A model generated the notes under the pieces. That model saw nothing but the letters and a program-made list of their open reading frames with translations, was not told where the DNA came from and did no database searches. From Umbelopsis isabellina (lineage: Eukaryota; Mucoromycota; Umbelopsidomycetes; Umbelopsidales; Umbelopsidaceae), in assembly GCA_016758905.1 (NCBI GenBank), contig JAEPQZ010000022.1, positions 1-64,000 of the forward strand: DNA of 64,000 bases. The letters are read 5' to 3'. The translations under genes were made by a program, and so were the position numbers. This document shows positions 59,495 through 64,000 of the stretch, in pieces. Each line of letters starts with the position of its first letter. Within the stretch, counting starts at the first letter, position 1.

Positions 59495-61609
59495 ATGTCA
59501 CGACCAGACTTACAAGATCGAAGCTTAAGTACTAGGTCAAAAGAACCTGCTTTTGAGGAGAAGACCACTGAAGATGCCTACGCTCCCCCCAATAGTCTTG
59601 TTAAAGGCACTGCCGTGCTCTCTCGCACCAATTCAATGATAAGTACGGCTAGTGATGAGAGTGGAAGAGATATCAAGTTGCGAACAATGAGCTGGAAAAG
59701 AACAGCTGCTGTTTTGTTTGGAGAATACGTGTGTATTGCCATCGTGTCATTTCCATCGTCTTTCATGGCTCTTGGTTATGTCGGTGGTATTATTGCGACG
59801 TTAGGTATCGGTGTTGTTACACTGTATACCTCCTTGACACTGTGGAAATTCCAGATGAAGCATCCCGAATGCCATGATATCTGTGACATCGGATACAAAC
59901 TCTTTGGAAACAGCCGAATCGCTTACGAACTCACTACCTTTGGTCTTTTGGCCAACAACCTCATGATTTTGGGTCTTCATACCTCTACTGGTGCCAAAGT
60001 CTTTGATACCCTCACAAACTCACAATACTGTAACATCATCTGGGCTGTTGTCACTATGATCATCTGTATTTTACTCTCCCTCCCAAGAACTTTAACTCAA
60101 GTGTCAGTTCAAAGTGTTATTTCAGCCAGTAAGTCATCCATTGTAACCCGTCTGAAATATCATTCGATACTTTGTGCTTACTCGTCTCATTTTAGTTTTG
60201 ATGTTTACTTCCATTATGCTCTGCATGGTGTTTGCCGGTATCCAAGATGAGCCAGCTGGTTATATTGCAGGCACTACCGTTCATGCCTCCCCATGGTCTC
60301 CCCCGGGCACTACCTTTGTCGCTGGTTTCAATGCCATCTTGAATATCAGTAAGTTTGTCACACATAATGTACCTGGTGCGAAAATACAGTTTGATTAACT
60401 TGTTATTTTTTAATACCAATCTTTAGCTTACACCTTCATTGGCCAGATCTGCTATCCATCTTTTATTGCCGAGATGGAGAACCCGGCAGATTTGTAAGTA
60501 TTTGGGTGTGAAACTGACAAACTTTGATGAAATACGACTAACATGTGGCGTCACGTTAAAAAAAAAAAAGCCCCAAAGCTTTGTACGCATGTACCGTAGC
60601 CGAGTTCATCCTCTTTACTATTCCTGGAGTCGTAATGTAAGGCAATTTTCTACCTTGTGATCCCAAACCTTTCCGGATAGTCTTAACAAATTTTTTTTAT
60701 TCTCCTAATCTAGCTATGTCTATCTTGGACAGTACACTGTCGCTCCCGCTTTTGCTGGATTGCAGCCAATCTACAAGAAGATTGCATTCACTATGGCCCT
60801 TCCAACTATTATCGGTAAGTTTCTTTCACACACATGATATTCCCCCGCCGATTTTCGCAATAATCGGATTTAAGTCTGCTGAGCTTTAACCTTGATTCTA
60901 TCCTAATTCAGTGATTGGAGTCATCTACGCAAATGTTACTGCCAAGTACCTGTTCAACCGTATCTACCGCAACTCCCGCCATCGTTACAGGTAATTAGAC
61001 ATAAATTTGCTGTCTGCTCTGAAGATGATTTTATTAATACTGGATATGTGTAGCAACACTTGGCAAGGATGGGGAATGTGGACCGCTTTGATCATCATTG
61101 TTTGGGTGCTTGGCTTCATTATCGGTGAAGCCGTGCCTTTCTTTGCTGATCTTTTGTCTTTGATTTCATCATTGTTCGACAGTTTCTTCGGTCTCATTTT
61201 CTGTAAGTGTTTGATTCATTTAGATGAGTACTTTGGTTGGGTTGTTTTTCTTATTCAAATTTCACCATAGGGGGCTACGCATTTTTGGTTCTCAACAAGG
61301 GTAATTGGTTCACCTCCAAATCACAAACTATGTGGACTCTCCTCAACAGTAAGTTGCATATCTATATTGAAGTTACCTACACAAGTTTGGTTACTAACGA
61401 GGCGTTTACTATTCAGTGCTTATCATTGTCATTGGTGTTGTGATTTTTGGTGTCGGAATCTATACCTCCATCCAATCCATTCTCGACGATTATCAACTTG
61501 GTGCAGTTCGTAAGTACTCAAAAATTAGTAATATTTACAAGCATAATATCAAACACTAATGCTTATATCAACAGGTTTCCCATTTACTTGTGCAAGCAGT
61601 GCCATTTAA
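59495..61609 (+). CDS. MTR-type neutral amino acid permease (AAAP family)
   Basis: Ten exons: 59495-60128, 60196-60348, 60427-60493, 60571-60636, 60714-60814, 60912-60990, 61054-61202, 61271-61348, 61417-61509, 61575-61609; phases close to 484 residues. A hydrophilic N-terminal tail (~70 residues, Ser-rich) precedes about eleven membrane spans. Motifs: SWKRTAAVLFGEYVCIAIVS (first span), YTFIGQICYPSFIAEMENPADF, GQYTVAPAFAGLQPIYKK, and a C-terminal DDYQLGAVRFPFTC. These match the fungal amino acid transporter family of Neurospora MTR, proton symporters for neutral amino acids. The start MSRPDLQ is the first ATG in the frame. Confidence 0.9.
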
Positions 61610-63466
61610 ATCCCTTACCTGTCGACATTTTGCAATCTCCTCCCAATTTGCATTGTACTTTTGCTCTAATTTTGTAATTCAATACTTTTGTACTTCCCCA
61701 TATATCTAGGTGCCATAATAGTTTTCATTTCTATCAGTGCTCTAAAGGCACAAATGCCTGCTTAGAAATCTTGTGTGCCAAAACATGAAAAAAGAAAAAA
61801 AAAACACTTTACGAAATGCGTCAAAGTATCTTTTGACTTGCGCTACACAAACCAAACGCTTGAAAAACAAACAAATGTACCACTGTTTTGTCCAATTTAG
61901 GAGATTAGCCTTCACCCTCGGAACACCATACTGTCGAACTTGGTTGTTCCTGCATGTCGCATCCTGATGGAGTCACGCATTTACACATTTCAAACATTTA
62001 CCAATTTGGGATAATCTCACATTTTATCAACATGTTAACGTCGTAGCATCAACGTATGAGCATTCAGTAAGATGCAAAGGCGTTAATGTTATCTAAGATC
62101 CATCAAACCAACCTTTCGGTTTAACTTGACTGATAGATATGTCACAATTGTGAGCTGAGCCTTGAGAAGTTGTATCTTTTTGAGGAAGCATGACTGGTGG
62201 TGCAAAGCCAGTATGTGCTACAACCATATAGCTGTAAGACAGAACGAACTTTCGAGCCGTCATTGACTGCCTGAGCACTCTTTTGCGGACTAACGACACC
62301 ATCTAGTCCCATATTCATGAAGGAAAAACAGTCAGAAGTCACTTATTTTATAAGAATTTTTAGACAGTCTAGAATATTAACACTTAATGAAGGATGGTTA
62401 TCACAGCCAGCAAGACAGTTTTATGATCATCTCAAACGGCCTGCTTCGGTTACTATTTTGCAGTCCTGCAATTTGCAATGACTCTAAATTTTGTTTGGCA
62501 CTTCAAATTATCGATGAAAGTTATTAAATAGTAGACAATCAGCACCAGATATACAATATACTCACGTGACTGGTACTAAAATTAACGCGCCTCCACACAG
62601 TACCAATATTGTCAGCAGATGGAGCAAAATTCCAAAAATAATTGCAGTATGGATCCCACATACGATATGAAGTATTGACACGTTCATTCATCACAGCGAA
62701 GCAAGTTAACTAGCTTCTAGCAATTACTGATTAAACCAATACAAACTAATTGGTAATCCGTCACCGTTCAAAGGCACAGCTGTGAAGAGAACTTTCATAT
62801 GCGAGAAGCAGAGGCCATGAAACAGAATACAGAGCATTTGTACTTCAATAGTCATTGATGTGGCCTTTGGCTATCATACTTCGTTGTTATTACTATGGTG
62901 TGGATGTGTCGCGCGTCCAAGATATGGAGTATTGTGATTATGGAGCTGTGAGCGCGACAATCAGCTTATAGCATCAGCGTCATTGGTTATGCTCTTAGCC
63001 GAAAATCATGTTGACTACAGGCTCAATAAAGTTCATACGGAAGCAGTAATGTGCGACTGCCTTGCTTGTTGGTTCTCAAAACGCCAAATTTAATTTGACA
63101 AGTCACTGTCCTAACTAAAATTGACCGTTATTGAACGTTGTCAAAACTTAGGTCCCCAAGGGCTAAATAAAGTATGCAGCATGCATACACCAACTCTGTC
63201 GATCTGCCAGATGAAGCTCCTGAGCTAATGATGCCATACACGCGGTACGCGGTAAAAACGCGCTGGAGTTGAATGCACGGTGATTTGAACTCCGCATAAG
63301 TGAGCGCGTCAAGGGCGCGTTTTCTAAATGTCACGCTTTCCTTTCTCCCCACTTCTTTGTTCGGACAAAGGTACGTTTAAACAACAAACATAGTGGCAAC
63401 TTTTTCAATATACCTACTTTTGAACTCTCGACATACATCCAATATAGAAAGGCTTGATTAGGCCCT
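61610..63466. other. Intergenic region with coding-like fragment and Whi5-like promoter
   Basis: 1.86 kb. At 62093-62342 on the minus strand, two overlapping frames have protein-like composition (MGLDGVVSPQKSAQAVNDGS; CDISISQVKPKGWFDG), perhaps a small relic; I recognise no family. At 63240-63320 lies a cluster of MCB motifs belonging to the gene at 63467. Confidence 0.45.
63240..63320 (+). promoter_or_regulatory. Cluster of five ACGCG (MCB-type) cores
   Basis: ACGCG on the plus strand at 63240, 63247 and 63258, and its complement CGCGT at 63305 and 63316, all 147-227 bases before the ATG at 63467. ACGCG is the core of the MluI cell-cycle box bound by MBF-type (Mbp1/Swi6-like) factors at G1/S genes. 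The outer copies also form the inverted repeat AAAACGCGC/GCGCGTTTT. Confidence 0.65.
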
Positions 63467-64000
63467 ATGTCGGACACAGCGTTATACCACACTTTACCTT
63501 CATCCTCTCAACATGATGGACTTTGCTTACACAACAACAGCATTTTCAAGGTAACGTATCTTTCCACACTTCCGAAACGAGGCTTCCTTCTGATGCCTTT
63601 TTGACTGTCTCAGCATTTGAACGCGCTCAAAACACGACTCAACTATGCAAGCTTCAAGTTAGAACATGGGTGGCAGGATCGTGCGCTCACCGACCTAGAA
63701 CTGTCTTGCAAAACACCAGATGACAACAACCATTTCGAATCTATACCCGTCACTGTAGCAGGCTTCCGAAAACGATCAATAGAGGGTCAGCGTCGACCAG
63801 CACAACAAAGCGTTCCAAAACGACGAAACAGCCATAAGCGAGGGTTGACGCAGGCAGATGTTATAGACCGTCGTACGTTTGTGGCAGTGACTCACAACCG
63901 GCCCAAACTGAAGCGTTGGCACTCGATGCATTCGTTATCCGAGGCTAAGCAGAAGCAAGCAAGACCAAAGGGGCGGCCGCGAAAAGATGATGAGGCTCGC
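63467..64000 (+). CDS. Whi5/Nrm1-like cell-cycle repressor, partial
   Basis: Two exons in the window: 63467-63550 and 63614 onward, open to the edge. Exon 1 gives MSDTALYHTLPSSSQHDG; the junction AAG|CAT is in phase, with a 63-base GT-AG intron. Exon 2 starts with LNALKTRLNYASFKLEHGW, which matches the short Whi5/Nrm1 motif (LxxRLxYAxxKxxxGW) that binds SBF/MBF transcription factors. It continues with basic stretches (FRKRS, VPKRRNSHKRG) and an AT-hook-like RPKGRPRKDD at the edge. Whi5 and Nrm1 repress G1/S transcription in yeast. The MCB cluster in its promoter fits an Nrm1-type gene. Assignment rests mostly on one ~25-residue motif, and the 3' end is missing. Confidence 0.7.

Noticed and set aside
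63285-63300. B-box-like word (GAGTTCAAATC on the minus strand)
   Set aside because: No A box or acceptor stem at the right distance; the surrounding symmetry is explained by the MCB inverted repeat.
1-64000. LTR elements, capsid-bearing elements or other virus-like insertions
   Set aside because: I saw no long terminal repeats, reverse transcriptase, integrase or capsid motifs in any frame.

Overview
This window looks like nuclear DNA of a filamentous fungus, most likely an early-diverging (Mucoromycota-type) lineage. Coding genes are split by many short introns of about 55-80 bases, most GT-AG and several GC-AG. Flanks are AT-rich. The gene set (Zn2Cys6 regulator, group X-like hybrid histidine kinase, BEACH-WD40-FYVE protein, MTR-type amino acid permease, Whi5/Nrm1-like gene) is fungal. 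The phylum is my inference from style and gene content. I found no rRNA, convincing tRNA, CRISPR array or intact mobile element.

Layout. 1-9.65 kb: one cytochrome P450 gene with a single frame break, then about 6 kb of gene-poor DNA. That DNA holds decayed coding-like sequence (3.7-4.7 kb), an 8-bp tandem repeat (about 6.0 kb) and a degenerate ~108-bp repeat array (6.09-6.95 kb). 9.66-17.15 kb (minus): a 13-exon, 2,201-residue hybrid histidine kinase with a degenerate N-terminal Ser/Thr-kinase-like domain, an AAA-type ATPase, a GAF domain, HisKA/HATPase and a receiver domain. 19.2-39.3 kb: a carbohydrate-utilisation cluster. 40.8-52.5 kb (minus): an ALFY/WDFY3-type BEACH scaffold. 52.8-53.8 kb (minus): an ARL5 GTPase. 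55.5-61.6 kb: a WrbA-type quinone reductase, a secreted alpha/beta hydrolase and an amino acid permease. 63.47 kb to the end: the 5' part of a Whi5/Nrm1-like cell-cycle repressor.

The cluster at 19.2-39.3 kb is the main find. It contains, in order: a Zn2Cys6 activator, a DUF2264 enzyme, a disaccharide-type MFS permease divergently paired with a GH88 unsaturated glucuronyl hydrolase, an HSL-type esterase, a secreted GH2, a secreted GH125 exo-alpha-mannosidase, a flavin-reductase-like protein and a second sugar transporter. The GH2 and GH125 carry signal peptides; the GH88 and DUF2264 do not. This suggests extracellular trimming of a mannose- and uronate-containing glycan, uptake of acidic oligosaccharides, and cytosolic cleavage, resembling a fungal counterpart of a bacterial polysaccharide utilisation locus. 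Matching CGG-N7-CCG sites lie upstream of DUF2264 and in the permease/GH88 divergent promoter, as a cluster-specific Zn2Cys6 regulator would predict.

At the right edge, five ACGCG (MCB) cores lie upstream of the Whi5/Nrm1-like gene, suggesting the feedback circuit known for yeast NRM1. Exon boundaries were worked out by hand; for the genes where they are listed, their phases close into full reading frames except at the P450 break.
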